This document shows, piece after piece, positions 41,468 to 52,776 of a stretch of DNA of 64,000 nucleotides. Made by a program: the position numbers and the translations under genes. The notes under the pieces were generated by a model. It had not been told where the DNA came from. It did not search any database and worked only from the letters and a program-made list of their open reading frames with translations. This DNA comes from Staphylococcus hyicus (GTDB lineage: Bacteria; Bacillota; Bacilli; Staphylococcales; Staphylococcaceae): NCBI RefSeq assembly GCF_000816085.1, contig NZ_CP008747.1, positions 744,001 to 808,000 on the forward strand. The letters run 5' to 3'. Position 1 is the stretch's first letter. Each line of letters begins with the position of its first letter.

Positions 41468-42139
41468 ATGTCGTATAAAAATGAACGTTTTTACAAAGAT
41501 ATTCTGACAAATGAGCAATTTTTTATCGCTGTTAAAGATAAAAAAATTGTGAAGCATTTGCATAATGGTAAACAATTATTTTGTTTTTGGACGAGAGAGA
41601 GTTTTGCGAAAGCTTATCTTGAAAATCTAAATGTGGAATTTGATAAAATTAAAGCTATGGATATCGACCGTTTTACGACGTATGAATTGGACGATATGTT
41701 TGATGATGAAGACGAAGCGGTAGTTAACGTGACGATTGATGCAGAAGGGCATGAAATTAAAATTTTATCAGCATTTAATGATATTATGACGGACATGGAT
41801 CGTTTGCGCATTCGTGAATTTGTAGAAGACGTATCTAAAACCGACACGGTATATGGCTTGACGCGTCAAGGTACCAAACAATTCATGGTCGTAAGTGATG
41901 AAAATGATAATTTTGAGCAATCGCATTTTATGCCAGTATGGAGTTTAAGTCAGCGTGCGAAGCGTGTAGCCGAAGAAGACTTTGAAACGTTAGAACTTAT
42001 CGACGTTGAAGGTGAAGTGTTTTCTGAATGGTTGGATGAATTGCGAGATGACAACCGATATGTCGCAATTGATTTAAAACCTGGTGTGGTCGGCACTATT
42101 GTAAGTGCTCAAAAATTAGCAAATGAATTAACATTTTAA
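41468..42139 (+). CDS. Tandem DUF2750 protein
   Basis: 223 residues made of two related halves, each a DUF2750-type domain: FFIAVKDKKIVKHLHNGKQ with FCFWTRESFAKAYLEN, then VYGLTRQGTKQFMVVSDEND with MPVWSLSQRAKRVAEE. Both end in a conserved acidic patch after a hydrophobic strand (FDKIKAMDID; LELIDVEGEVF). No enzyme motif is visible and no role is known. GAGAGGGAG precedes ATG 41468. It is convergent with coaW, separated by a bidirectional terminator. Confidence 0.75.
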   Translation: MSYKNERFYKDILTNEQFFIAVKDKKIVKHLHNGKQLFCFWTRESFAKAYLENLNVEFDKIKAMDIDRFTTYELDDMFDDEDEAVVNVTIDAEGHEIKILSAFNDIMTDMDRLRIREFVEDVSKTDTVYGLTRQGTKQFMVVSDENDNFEQSHFMPVWSLSQRAKRVAEEDFETLELIDVEGEVFSEWLDELRDDNRYVAIDLKPGVVGTIVSAQKLANELTF

Positions 42140-42180
42140 TATGGCAAACGTATTGGAATATACAGGTCCATAAAGTAGAA

Positions 42181-42222
42181 AAGCCTTTAACATTCATCTT
42201 TAAATGAACGTTAAAGGCTTTT
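42181..42222. terminator. Bidirectional terminator between DUF2750 gene and coaW
   Basis: AAGCCTTTAACATTCAT and ATGAACGTTAAAGGCTT form a 16-17 bp stem around CTTTAA. Confidence 0.92.
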
Positions 42223-42263
42223 AACGTGACGTGATTTTCTGTTGGACAAATATAAAACTAAAA

Positions 42264-43061
42264 TTATAAATATAATGCGCCAAGAGCGCCTGAGAACGCA
42301 CCGTTATTTAAATAATGAGGTGTGAAACCACGAAGAATTGTGTAATCTGTAACGACTTTTTGTAATAATGGATTATTGTGGAAAGATGAGCCGATATAGA
42401 CAACATCACTTGCGCCATGTTCTCTTGCAACGTGAATGGATACTGTCGTGACACTTTCGCCGACTACACCAATTAAAGATGCTAATTTATCAGCAGATGT
42501 AAACGTTTTATCTAAATTTAATAACACGTGTCCAAAATTTGCGGCAGTGAGTTCACCGGAAATAGGGGGTGTATCATTTTTATAAATATGTTTCACTTTT
42601 AAGTCAATAATGTCACGATTACCTTGTTGGGCGAGATCAGTAAGCTGAGTGTAGTCTTTAATTTCAGTTAGTAAGTACCCTAAACCTCTGATCATACCAC
42701 CACCAGTACCTATTCCCCCCACACGTTGTTGGCCGTTGGCATCTGCGAGATGAATTGATGTTCCTGTACCCACATTAGTGAAAATATATCGATCTAAATC
42801 AATGCCCTGCTCTTTTAATAAAAGGTCAACACCTTTATCTGCAGCATCAAATTCAATAAATTGTTTAGCGTCACAGTGTAGTAAATCATTTAATACTTTG
42901 GCATTGCCACCCGTTATACAAATATTTGAACACGCTTGTTCATTTAACCAATTTGCTACGTTCTGTATATCTGTTGTTAGACGTGTTTGGTAAGTACGTT
43001 GACCTTGCGCTTCAATCACAATTTTAATAAGCGTACCACCAGCGTCGATTCCGATTCGCAT
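42264..43061 (-). CDS. coaW: Type II pantothenate kinase CoaW
   Basis: First step of coenzyme A synthesis. 265 residues of the ASKHA fold, the staphylococcal type II enzyme, which is not feedback-inhibited by CoA, unlike type I. Motifs: [15 protein letters not shown] at the start (phosphate 1), [10 protein letters not shown], and [22 protein letters not shown] 43061 follows TGAGGTGAAC. It is convergent with the DUF2750 gene, and the VOC gene diverges from it 113 bases beyond. Confidence 0.94.
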   Translation of the reverse strand: MRIGIDAGGTLIKIVIEAQGQRTYQTRLTTDIQNVANWLNEQACSNICITGGNAKVLNDLLHCDAKQFIEFDAADKGVDLLLKEQGIDLDRYIFTNVGTGTSIHLADANGQQRVGGIGTGGGMIRGLGYLLTEIKDYTQLTDLAQQGNRDIIDLKVKHIYKNDTPPISGELTAANFGHVLLNLDKTFTSADKLASLIGVVGESVTTVSIHVAREHGASDVVYIGSSFHNNPLLQKVVTDYTILRGFTPHYLNNGAFSGALGALYL

Positions 43062-43174
43062 CGCTTGTTCACCTCAAAATTATTGTTTATCACCACTATA
43101 TACTATATGATAATCACAAAAATACAAGTTTAAATTTTAATTTTAATTTTAAGACGTATTGGGAGATGATTTAA

Positions 43175-43543
43175 ATGAAGTTAAGTCCATATATTTTAGT
43201 TGAAGATGTAAAAGAAGCATTACATTTTTATCACCATATATTTGGTGGAGAAATGATTCAGTTAAATGAACATCAAGGAAAGTTGCTTCATGCAGAATTG
43301 AAAATTCAAGCTGATGTGGTTTTACATTTATCAGACACGTACGGTAAAGCTAATCAAAACGATGGAAATCAAATTTTATTAACGTTTGATCATCCGGAGA
43401 CGCAACGACGTATATATGATGCATTAAGTGAACAAGGTAATCCACATATGTCCTTAAACAAAACATTTTTCAATGCGATTCATGGGCAAGTTAAAGACCG
43501 ATACGGTGTGAATTGGTTAATGAATTGTTTTGTAAAAGAATAA
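43175..43543 (+). CDS. VOC-superfamily (PhnB/glyoxalase-like) protein
   Basis: 122 residues: one vicinal-oxygen-chelate unit, with PYILVEDVKEALHFYHHIFGG at the start and DRYGVNWLMNCF at the end, the PhnB-like signature. Single-domain members act as dimers in metal-dependent detoxification or antibiotic binding. The substrate cannot be told. ATG 43175 has GGGAGATG upstream. It is followed by a bidirectional hairpin shared with the BCCT gene. Confidence 0.85.
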   Translation: MKLSPYILVEDVKEALHFYHHIFGGEMIQLNEHQGKLLHAELKIQADVVLHLSDTYGKANQNDGNQILLTFDHPETQRRIYDALSEQGNPHMSLNKTFFNAIHGQVKDRYGVNWLMNCFVKE

Positions 43544-43561
43544 TCAAATAAACACAAAGAA

Positions 43562-43596
43562 GCCATCAACAGTCTGTTAAATGTTGATGGCATTTT
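43562..43596. terminator. Bidirectional hairpin
   Basis: GCCATCAACA and TGTTGATGGC form a 10-bp perfect stem around a 10-base loop, with A/T-rich flanks, between convergent genes. Confidence 0.8.
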
Positions 43597-43632
43597 AATG
43601 AAATCAAGTAACAAGGTGCGCATGTATCGGTA

Positions 43633-45231
43633 TTACATTTCGTTATCTCGTTCTCGCTCTTCTATAGTACGAGAAAAGTCTTTTTCATCATCAATATGTG
43701 TCATTTGGAAATGTTTCGTATGTTCACGCCTTAATGCGTTCATGAGTGCAAAAATCATCAGTAGTAAAATAATGGAGAATGGGAGACCCGTAACGACGGA
43801 AGCCGTTTGTAAACTTGTTAAACCACCAGCTACTGTTAATGCTACTGAAATCGCACCTATGAGAATACCCCAAACCATTTTGTGTTTGCGTTTAGGATTT
43901 TCAACGCCACCTGTTGCCATGCCGGATACAATATGTGTGGTTGAATCTGCACTTGTTACAATAAACGTAAAGATAAGAATGATGGCTAAAGCACTTGTCA
44001 CTTCATATAAAGGGAATTTACTCAGTAATTCGAAAAGCGCAACAGTGTAGTCTTTGTCTACAACATGTTCGATACCATCTTTTTTTTGAAGTGCATAATG
44101 AATTGCTGTACCACCAAAGCCTGCAATCCAAGTAAATGAAATCATTGGCGGAATGATTAATACACCAACTACAAATTCACGTATTGTTCTTCCTCTCGAA
44201 ACACGTGCTACAAATCCGCCGATGAATGGAGACCAAGAGATGACCCATGCCCAATAGAATACTGTCCATTTTTGAATCCATGAATTGTCACCCGTATATG
44301 GATCCATACGTAAACTATATTGAACAAAGTGGGAAATGTAATCACCAAGGGATACCGTGAATGTTTCCACGATAAAACGTAAATCTCCAACTATAAATAT
44401 AAAAATAAGTAAAATAGTACCAATTATTATATTTAAATTACTTAACCATTTAACACCGCGATTAAGACCAGATAAAGCGGATCCTAAAAAGATACATGTC
44501 ATAATTAACGTTATGATTATTAACGTAACATTCGTATTGGGAACATGAAACACATGATTTAAACCGCCGGCAATTTGTAAAATTCCAAGACCGATAGATG
44601 TTGCTATACCCATTACTGTGGCGATAATTGCTAAAATGTCAATAATATTTCTGAAAGGGCGTTTATAGGTTTCTCCGAAAACGGGCTCCATTGCGGTAGA
44701 GATAAGACCGTCACGTTGTTTTCTAAATTGGAAGTAAGCGACAATTAATCCACTCATCGCAAAAATAGACCATTGTGAAATGCCCCAGTGGAAAAATGTA
44801 TAGCCCATGGCTAAACGTGCAGACTCTGCCGTTTGTCCTTTGGTATTTGAAAACGGAGAATGCAAGTAATGTGTGAGAGGTTCAGCTACACCCCAGAATA
44901 CAATACCAACCCCTAAGCCTGCAGAGAATAACATGCCTATCCATGAAATAAACGAGAATTCAGGTTCTTCATCGTCATGACCTAATTTAAAACGACCATA
45001 ACGAGAGAGGGCGAGAAAGATTAAAAACAAGTCTAAAACAAAGACGATAATTAAAAAGAGCCAGCCAAAATTTAAAGCAATTGCATTATATGTATTTTGT
45101 GCATAAAATCCAAATCCTTTTGGAAACAAGGCTGCAAGTAAAGTAAATAACAAGATAATTGAAAAAGAGACGATATAAACAAAATTTCGATTCTTTTTCT
45201 TTTTGGTTAAAGTAGGTTTAGGTTTTTTCAT
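43633..45231 (-). CDS. BCCT-family betaine/choline/carnitine transporter
   Basis: 532 residues with twelve membrane helices of the BCCT family, Na+- or H+-coupled uptake of quaternary ammonium osmolytes. Signature features: MLFSAGLGVGIVFWGVAEPL, the helix-8 pattern WTVFYWAWVISWSPFIGGFV, and TSADSTTHIV. The N-terminus is strongly basic (KKPKPTLTKKKKNRN), and the C-terminal tail is charged, as in osmoregulated members. ATG 45231 has GAAAGGGG upstream. It resembles OpuD/BetP types, but the substrate cannot be decided among betaine, choline and carnitine. Confidence 0.88.
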   Translation of the reverse strand: MKKPKPTLTKKKKNRNFVYIVSFSIILLFTLLAALFPKGFGFYAQNTYNAIALNFGWLFLIIVFVLDLFLIFLALSRYGRFKLGHDDEEPEFSFISWIGMLFSAGLGVGIVFWGVAEPLTHYLHSPFSNTKGQTAESARLAMGYTFFHWGISQWSIFAMSGLIVAYFQFRKQRDGLISTAMEPVFGETYKRPFRNIIDILAIIATVMGIATSIGLGILQIAGGLNHVFHVPNTNVTLIIITLIMTCIFLGSALSGLNRGVKWLSNLNIIIGTILLIFIFIVGDLRFIVETFTVSLGDYISHFVQYSLRMDPYTGDNSWIQKWTVFYWAWVISWSPFIGGFVARVSRGRTIREFVVGVLIIPPMISFTWIAGFGGTAIHYALQKKDGIEHVVDKDYTVALFELLSKFPLYEVTSALAIILIFTFIVTSADSTTHIVSGMATGGVENPKRKHKMVWGILIGAISVALTVAGGLTSLQTASVVTGLPFSIILLLMIFALMNALRREHTKHFQMTHIDDEKDFSRTIEERERDNEM

Positions 45232-45319
45232 AATATCCCCTTTCAAGTTTGAAAAATCAGAAAATAGTGTATAGTTATAAATGCGAAAACCATATTAAAT
45301 AAAGGAATGAATATTCAAA

Positions 45320-46180
45320 ATGATAAAAAGTAAACGCTTTGATGATATTACTATACATTTGTATGAAGAGCAATACCGTGATGCACTTTATGCGTTCAAA
45401 CTTAGCGAACGTCAGCGCACTTATTCTTCATTACCCAAAGAAGTACTGGATGATGCACTAAATGATCCGAATCGAGAGGCCAATGTTGTACTTAATAAAG
45501 ATGGGGACGTAGTTGGATTTTTCGTGTTACATCAACATTATCAACATGAAGGGTATGATACGCCAGAAGAAGTCGTATATATACGTTCGCTATCAATTAA
45601 TGAACATTTTCAAGGGCATGGTTATGGTACAAAAATAATGATGAATCTTCCTGAATATGTACAAAGTGTTTTTCCGGATTTTGGACATTTGTTCCTTGTA
45701 GTAGATGCAGAAAATGAAGCGGCATGGAACGTCTATGAGCGTGCAGGATTTATGCATACAGCGACTAAAGAAGAAGGTCCTATTGGAAAAGAACGTCTTT
45801 ATTATTTAGATTTAAGTTCAAAATACGTTTCTTCTTTAAAATTAAGTCGTAGTGACCAATCTGATTTAGGACCAGTTGATATCATCGATTTAACGCTTAA
45901 TGATGAAAAAGTAGGCTTTTTAGCCATTGAACAATTTCAAACGCGGTTGATTATTCGGGCAGTTCTTGTGGAAGATGAACATCGTGAATCTGGTATTGCT
46001 CAAAATGCATTGCGACAATTATCAACATATGTGCGCCAAAAATATGACAATATCGATGTCATTGAAGTGATGTTATTTGGTTCAACTAATACACTTAAAC
46101 CATTGTTTCAAAAAAGTAATTTTGTAGAAGCAATCGTCACTGAAAATTATACGATGTTTGAAAAATATATTAACTACTAA
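45320..46180 (+). CDS. Two-domain GNAT acetyltransferase-like protein
   Basis: 286 residues. The N-terminal half (1-about 170) is a complete GNAT domain with VVYIRSLSINEHFQGHGYG as motif A (acetyl-CoA loop FQGHGYGTKI) and WNVYERAGF. The second half (about 180-286) looks like a diverged GNAT copy: RAVLVEDEHRESGIAQNALR and KPLFQKSNFVEA. The substrate is unknown. ATG 45320 follows AAAGGAATG. It lies divergent from the BCCT gene and before rpoE, which has its own promoter. Confidence 0.8.
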   Translation: MIKSKRFDDITIHLYEEQYRDALYAFKLSERQRTYSSLPKEVLDDALNDPNREANVVLNKDGDVVGFFVLHQHYQHEGYDTPEEVVYIRSLSINEHFQGHGYGTKIMMNLPEYVQSVFPDFGHLFLVVDAENEAAWNVYERAGFMHTATKEEGPIGKERLYYLDLSSKYVSSLKLSRSDQSDLGPVDIIDLTLNDEKVGFLAIEQFQTRLIIRAVLVEDEHRESGIAQNALRQLSTYVRQKYDNIDVIEVMLFGSTNTLKPLFQKSNFVEAIVTENYTMFEKYINY

Positions 46181-46219
46181 ATAAATTGGTCACATTTCAA
46201 AAAAACCTATTGCTAAACA

Positions 46220-46248
46220 TTGCGTTATATTCAAGACTCATTTATAAT
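46220..46248 (+). promoter_or_regulatory. rpoE promoter
   Basis: TTGCGT (46220-46225), 17 bases and a perfect TATAAT (46243-46248), about 88 bases before the rpoE start. Confidence 0.65.
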
Positions 46249-46335
46249 CAATGTTTGTTATAGTATATTATATAAGAAGACAAGATGTCTTTAAAATGTA
46301 GGAGTAACGTGAATCTTTGAAAGGAAGATGTGCCA

Positions 46336-46866
46336 ATGAAATTACAAGATTACACACAAGAAATGGTTGATGAAAAAGCGTTTATTGATATGGCATATAC
46401 GCTTTTAACTGAAAAGAATGAAACAATGAATCTTTATGATATTATTGATGAATTTAAGCAAATCGGTCATTATGAAGACGATCAAATTGAAAATCGCGTC
46501 GTTCAATTTTATACAGACTTAAACACTGATGGTCGATTTTTAAGTGTCGGTGACAACGTTTGGGGATTACGCGATTGGTATTCCGTTGATGATATAGAAG
46601 AAAAGATCGCACCAACGATTCAAAAGTTTGAAATTCTTGATGAAGATGATGAAGAAGATAAGAACTTGAAATTGCTTGGTGAAGATGACAATGACGGTGA
46701 TGACAATATCCCTAGTGTGACAGAAGACCAAGAAGAACTTAACGACCCTGAAGATGAGCGTGTAGAAGATGAAATCGAAGAATCTGACTTAGTCGTTGAA
46801 GATGATGAAGAAGAGTTGGATGAAGCTTATGAAGATGATGAGGATCTTTTAGACGAGGAAGAATAA
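46336..46866 (+). CDS. rpoE: RNA polymerase delta subunit RpoE
   Basis: 176-residue delta factor: an N-terminal HARE-HTH domain (about 1-90, ending [12 protein letters not shown]) and a highly acidic disordered tail with long Asp/Glu runs (about 98-176). It displaces nucleic acids from RNA polymerase and aids recycling and promoter selectivity in Gram-positives. The length equals S. aureus RpoE from ATG 46336, eight bases after AAGGAAG. It is followed by pyrG, the conserved order in Firmicutes, but pyrG has its own promoter. Confidence 0.95.
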   Translation: MKLQDYTQEMVDEKAFIDMAYTLLTEKNETMNLYDIIDEFKQIGHYEDDQIENRVVQFYTDLNTDGRFLSVGDNVWGLRDWYSVDDIEEKIAPTIQKFEILDEDDEEDKNLKLLGEDDNDGDDNIPSVTEDQEELNDPEDERVEDEIEESDLVVEDDEEELDEAYEDDEDLLDEEE

Positions 46867-46951
46867 TACAGGCCATCCCATTCAATAGGTCCTTATTGTT
46901 TACAATTCTTTAAGTGATACATGATAAAATGTAAAATCGACATAAAGTTTA

Positions 46952-47116
46952 TTGACTTTTTATGACAACATGATAGAATTTTATTCGGGCTCCTTTAAAT
47001 AGGACAATGAAAAAACGCATACGTCAATAGAGATATACGTACTTGTTACGTAACGATATAAATGACGTTCATTTGTTCCCCCCTTACATGAAATGATTGT
47101 GAGAGGGGACTTTTTT
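46952..47116 (+). promoter_or_regulatory. pyrG promoter and CTP-sensing attenuator
   Basis: Promoter TTGACT (46952) with a 16-base spacer and TAGAAT (46974-46979). Seven bases later the transcript would begin with GGGC at 46987, followed by TCCTTTAAAT. A terminator hairpin at about 47075-47116 pairs GTTCCCC with GGGGAC and ends in TTTTTT. In Bacillus pyrG, low CTP causes repeated G addition at the start GGGC, and the poly-G tail pairs with the pyrimidine-rich terminator arm to give read-through. The same elements are all here, including the arm GTTCCCCCCTT. Motifs seen, mechanism inferred by homology. Confidence 0.85.
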
Positions 47117-47190
47117 ATTTTATAGATTAATGTAACAACATGTTTACTGTTTGAAATGGATTTACCCCTTAGTAAATGCATCTGATATGA

Positions 47191-48816
<1,626 letters not shown>

Positions 48817-48866
48817 TGATTAACGCGAGGGGCTAGTCGTAAAAACACCTCACGTTAATTCATATA

Positions 48867-48920
48867 TAAAAACACTTTCGTTAAAAATTCTTTTTAGTAA
48901 GAATTTGACGAAAGTGTTTT
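48867..48920 (+). terminator. pyrG terminator
   Basis: AAAACACTTTCGT and ACGAAAGTGTTTT form a stem that holds an inner hairpin AAATTCTT/AAGAATTT, followed by a T-rich run. An earlier weaker hairpin (ATTAACGCGAGG with CCTCACGTTAAT) lies at 48819-48860. Confidence 0.85.
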
Positions 48921-48980
48921 ATTTTATCCAATGGTATTAAATCAATTCTTTAAATAAATAGCGCGTGCTAATCATGTAGT

Positions 48981-49502
48981 TTATAAATCTAAATCACGAA
49001 TCATTTCAATCATTTGTATATAAATTTCATAGTAAATAAAGTTCATAGCAATATTGTGAGGTGTAACTACCTTATCATAGTCTTCTGTCATGACAATAGC
49101 GCGTGGCGTAGATAAATTTATAAAATGAATCAAATGTTCAGGAATGACATACGATTTAGATGGATTAGTGATTAAGACTACTTCGTGTTGCGCGTCTAAT
49201 AAATACTCCAAATCTTTAGTAAGGTCATCTGTAATATAAGGGCTAAATAGTAATATGCGGTCAGTGCTATCTAATTCAGAAAAAGAAGTTAAGTCATCTA
49301 GTGCCAAACTTGAGGCTAATTTTTCTTCACTTGTTAATATATAGTTTTCAAACCATTTGAGGTCATTGTAGCCTTTGACATAAACATGTCCTTCACCGCC
49401 AATTGCTTGAATGAGACATTGTGCTGCCATTTGAATATCTAATTCCTGTTCATTTAATCGGTTAAAAATGCCTGTTAATTGAGTGGCTAACATTTTTGAC
49501 AT
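48981..49502 (-). CDS. DUF2529 protein (YwjG-type)
   Basis: 173 residues with a SIS-like alpha/beta pattern: GGEGHVYVKGYNDLKW near residue 40, RILLFSPYITDD, and HEVVLITNPSK. The DUF2529 gene lies between pyrG and fba in Bacillus (ywjG) and staphylococci; here it is on the opposite strand to both. Function unknown. ATG 49502 follows GGAGGC by six bases; an ATG at 49520 would lie in the leader. Confidence 0.85.
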   Translation of the reverse strand: MSKMLATQLTGIFNRLNEQELDIQMAAQCLIQAIGGEGHVYVKGYNDLKWFENYILTSEEKLASSLALDDLTSFSELDSTDRILLFSPYITDDLTKDLEYLLDAQHEVVLITNPSKSYVIPEHLIHFINLSTPRAIVMTEDYDKVVTPHNIAMNFIYYEIYIQMIEMIRDLDL

Positions 49503-49663
49503 TTTAGAGCCTCCATTCACTTAAATCATTGTGTATAATTTTAATTAACATTTTAAAGAATATCAACAAAATATTTTAGAAGTAAAATGGTGGCGCTTTC
49601 ATTGACGAAATGGTGAAATAATCCCATTTTATCACGATTCCTTATGCATTTTGAGCACAATTT

Positions 49664-49672
49664 TGCTATAAT
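49664..49672 (+). promoter_or_regulatory. fba extended -10 promoter
   Basis: TGCTATAAT (49664-49672), a perfect TATAAT with an extended TGN element and no good -35 at the right distance. The leader then contains a small GTGCG-TTA-CGCAC hairpin before the ribosome site. Confidence 0.6.
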
Positions 49673-49717
49673 ATGAATATAAATTTATGTGCGTTACGCA
49701 CTCAAGGAGGAACTTTC

Positions 49718-50590
49718 ATGCCTTTAGTTTCAATGAAAGAAATGTTAATCGACGCAAAAGAAAATGGTTATGCGGTAGGTCAATACAACCTCAATAACTT
49801 AGAATTCACACAAGCTATTTTACAAGCTTCTCAAGAAGAGAATGCACCTGTAATCTTAGGTGTGTCAGAAGGTGCTGCACGTTACATGGGCGGTTTCTAT
49901 ACAGTAGTTAAAATGGTTGAAGGTTTAATGCACGACTACAATATTACAATCCCAGTAGCGATTCACTTAGACCACGGTTCAAGCTTTGAAAAATGTAAAG
50001 AGGCAATTGATGCTGGATTTACATCAGTAATGATTGACGCATCACATGAACCATACGAAGATAACGTTAAAGTCACTTCAAAAGTTGTTGAATACGCACA
50101 TGCACGCGGTGTATCGGTAGAAGCTGAATTAGGAACAGTGGGTGGTCAAGAAGATGATGTTGTGGCTGACGGCGTCATTTATGCTGATCCAATCGAATGT
50201 CAAAATTTAGTTAAAGATACAGGTATTGATACATTAGCACCTGCACTGGGTTCTGTTCATGGTCCTTACAAAGGTTTACCAAACTTAGGATTTAAAGAAA
50301 TGGAAGAAATCGGTGCATCTACTGGTCTTCCACTTGTATTACATGGTGGTACAGGTATCCCAACTGACGACATTAAAAAAGCGATTTCTTTCGGTACTGC
50401 TAAAATCAATGTAAACACTGAAAACCAAATTGCTTCAGCGAAACGTGTTCGTGAAGTTTTAGATGCTGATAAAGAAGTTTACGACCCACGTAAATATTTA
50501 GGACCAGCACGTGAAGCGATTAAAGAAACTGTTATTGGTAAAATTAGAGAATTTGGTACTTCTAACAAAGCAGATAACATTAAAGGTTAA
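49718..50590 (+). CDS. fba: Class II fructose-1,6-bisphosphate aldolase
   Basis: Glycolytic/gluconeogenic zinc aldolase joining DHAP and glyceraldehyde-3-phosphate. 290 residues of TIM-barrel fold with the zinc ligands in [10 protein letters not shown] (His), [20 protein letters not shown] and LHGGTGIP, and the phosphate site [12 protein letters not shown] 49718 follows AAGGAGG, and the gene has the dense, regular codon use of highly expressed genes. The next gene, murZ, has a terminator between. Confidence 0.96.
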   Translation: MPLVSMKEMLIDAKENGYAVGQYNLNNLEFTQAILQASQEENAPVILGVSEGAARYMGGFYTVVKMVEGLMHDYNITIPVAIHLDHGSSFEKCKEAIDAGFTSVMIDASHEPYEDNVKVTSKVVEYAHARGVSVEAELGTVGGQEDDVVADGVIYADPIECQNLVKDTGIDTLAPALGSVHGPYKGLPNLGFKEMEEIGASTGLPLVLHGGTGIPTDDIKKAISFGTAKINVNTENQIASAKRVREVLDADKEVYDPRKYLGPAREAIKETVIGKIREFGTSNKADNIKG

Positions 50591-50610
50591 TGATTAAATA
50601 GACATATATT

Positions 50611-50647
50611 AAAAAAGCTGAGACGCATGTGTTGTCTCAGCTTTTTT
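50611..50647 (+). terminator. fba terminator
   Basis: AAAAAAGCTGAGAC and GTCTCAGCTTTTTT form a perfect 14-bp stem with a 9-base loop, 20 bases after the stop. The gap 50648-50915 has no gene. Confidence 0.95.
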
Positions 50648-50915
50648 AATGGGTATAAACGTATAAATGGCAATTTATATTGTATGTTTTGAATTTGAAA
50701 CCAACAAAATTTTTATAATATGGTACTTTTTTAATAAACTTGTGTAATCATTCATTGTTCAATGGTAAAATGAAAATTAATTCCAATATTTTTAAGACGA
50801 TAGTAAGTGCATTGAATGATGATGACGATTTTGCATTTTGAAAAATTTTACATTATAATGCCTATATTATGATATTTTATGGAGAAATTGAGCAAGGGAA
50901 AAGGAGTTCAATCAC

Positions 50916-52181
50916 ATGGCGCAAGAAGTAATTAAAATTAAAGGTGGCCAAACGCTTAAAGGTAAAGTTGAAATAAGTGGTGCTAAAAATAGCTCTGTGG
51001 CAATTATTCCTGCTACAATATTGGCTGAAGAACCAGTCACGTTAGACGGGTTACCTAAAATTTCAGATGTGGAAACATTAGTGAGTTTACTTGAGGATCT
51101 TAACATCAAAACTGAATTGAATGACACAACGTTACATGTTGATCCTACTGAGATACGAAACGCTGCTTTACCTAATAATAAGGTGGAGTCTTTACGTGCA
51201 TCCTATTATATGATGGGGGCATTGCTTGGCCGCTTCAAAAAATGTGTTATTGGTCTTCCGGGGGGATGTCCATTAGGTCCTAGACCGATTGATCAGCATA
51301 TCAAAGGTTTTAAAGCATTGGGAGCTAAAATTGATGAGTCAAGCACCACATCAATGAAAATCGAGGCTGAACGTCTCGTTGGTGCGAACATATATTTAGA
51401 TATTGTAAGTGTTGGTGCAACTATTAACATCATGTTGGCGGCTTCACGTGCTGAAGGTCAAACCATAATTGAAAATGCCGCTAAAGAACCCGAAGTAGTC
51501 GATGTTGCGAACTTCTTAAACAGTATGGGAGCGAGAGTTACTGGCGCTGGGACGAGCTCCATTAAAATCGTTGGCGTTCCTCATTTACACGGTAGTCGAC
51601 ACAGTATCATTCCTGACCGCATTGAAGCGGGGACATATATGTGTATAGCTGCTGCGAGTGGTGAACAAGTTGTTATTGATAATATCATTCCAAAACATGT
51701 TGAGCCGCTAACAGTGAAACTTAAAGAACTAGGTGTAAAAATTGATGTTGGCGATGACTTTATGGTGGTTCAAAGTAGACATCCATACAAAAGCGTTGAT
51801 ATTAAAACATTAGTGTATCCTGGATTTGCCACTGATTTACAACAACCGATTACGCCATTACTTTTCTTAGCTGAAGGACCAAGTTTTGTTAAAGAAACTA
51901 TTTATCCAGAGCGCTTTAAACATGTACCTGAACTACAAAAAATGAATGGTGCAATTAATGCGGATCTGGGTACGGCAACAATCAAACCTTCCCAATTAAA
52001 AGGTGCAGAAGTTTATGCAAGTGATTTACGTGCAGGCGCATGTTTAATTGTCGCAGGATTAATTGCTGAAGGAGAAACAACGATTTATAATGTCAAACAT
52101 ATTTATAGAGGGTATACAGATATTGTAAGTACATTAAAACAACTAGGTGCTAATATTTGGACAGAATCCATTGATGCTTAA
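50916..52181 (+). CDS. murZ: UDP-GlcNAc enolpyruvyl transferase MurZ (MurA2)
   Basis: First committed step of peptidoglycan synthesis, adding enolpyruvate to UDP-GlcNAc; target of fosfomycin. 421 residues; catalytic Cys in [15 protein letters not shown] (about residue 116), which is the Cys that fosfomycin alkylates, plus [10 protein letters not shown] at the start and [15 protein letters not shown] near the end. Staphylococci have two such genes. Location after fba identifies this as murZ rather than murA. ATG 50916 follows AAAAGGAG. Confidence 0.94.
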   Translation: MAQEVIKIKGGQTLKGKVEISGAKNSSVAIIPATILAEEPVTLDGLPKISDVETLVSLLEDLNIKTELNDTTLHVDPTEIRNAALPNNKVESLRASYYMMGALLGRFKKCVIGLPGGCPLGPRPIDQHIKGFKALGAKIDESSTTSMKIEAERLVGANIYLDIVSVGATINIMLAASRAEGQTIIENAAKEPEVVDVANFLNSMGARVTGAGTSSIKIVGVPHLHGSRHSIIPDRIEAGTYMCIAAASGEQVVIDNIIPKHVEPLTVKLKELGVKIDVGDDFMVVQSRHPYKSVDIKTLVYPGFATDLQQPITPLLFLAEGPSFVKETIYPERFKHVPELQKMNGAINADLGTATIKPSQLKGAEVYASDLRAGACLIVAGLIAEGETTIYNVKHIYRGYTDIVSTLKQLGANIWTESIDA

Positions 52182-52226
52182 TCTATAAAATATTGGACTT
52201 ACAAGTATTGTTAAGAGGTGAGAGCC

Positions 52227-52571
52227 GTGGAAGTTTGTCCGTATTTACAAGAAACATTTAAAATTTTAGGGCGCAGTTGGAATGGGCTGATTTTACATTA
52301 TTTATCGACATGTTCAGAGCATAAGGCACATTTTTCACAACTGCAAAGAGATTTACAACCCATTACTAATCGTGCACTATCAATAAAACTCACTGAACTT
52401 GCTGAGCGAGGACTTGTGACTAAACAAGTTATATCAGAAACACCGCCCTCAGTGTGTTACCATTTAACGCAAAAAGGTATCGATTTAGCGCATGCATTAA
52501 AACCACTTGAAGATTGGGCTCATCATCATGTGACACTAGAAGATCACAATAAGACCCATACACTTAAATGA
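52227..52571 (+). CDS. qsrR: Quinone-sensing HxlR-family repressor QsrR
   Basis: 114 residues of the HxlR/DUF24 winged helix. It begins MEVCPYLQETFKILGRSWNG, closely like S. aureus QsrR, where the first cysteine (about residue 4/5) reacts with quinones and releases DNA. QsrR represses quinone- and diamide-detoxifying genes. The start is GTG 52227 after AAGAGGTG; a GTG at 52218 overlaps that site. The aldehyde dehydrogenase gene next door is a natural candidate target, though this is inference. A hairpin terminator follows. Confidence 0.8.
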   Translation: MEVCPYLQETFKILGRSWNGLILHYLSTCSEHKAHFSQLQRDLQPITNRALSIKLTELAERGLVTKQVISETPPSVCYHLTQKGIDLAHALKPLEDWAHHHVTLEDHNKTHTLK

Positions 52572-52583
52572 TTGATTATGTTA

Positions 52584-52627
52584 ATAGCCAGCAAAGTTCA
52601 TCGAGAAATGAATTTTGTTGGTTATTT
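52584..52627 (+). terminator. qsrR terminator
   Basis: AGCCAGCAAAGTTCAT pairs with ATGAATTTTGTTGGTT, with G-U pairs, followed by ATTTTG. Confidence 0.7.
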
Positions 52628-52776
52628 TGATTAAAGTCGGACTATGATGCCAGCCCTTTTTATCGAGGTATAAGCAAAATTCATGCTTGTGAAGGAAGTG
52701 AAGCGTATAGTTTAACTATGTCCTTTTGTGGAAATACGTTAACTAGGACGAAACGTTCGAAAAGGAGTGTCAAAAA

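Noticed and set aside
43598-44050. 150-codon plus-strand frame over the BCCT gene
   Set aside because: Antisense to a clear transporter gene; low-complexity translation and no ribosome site.
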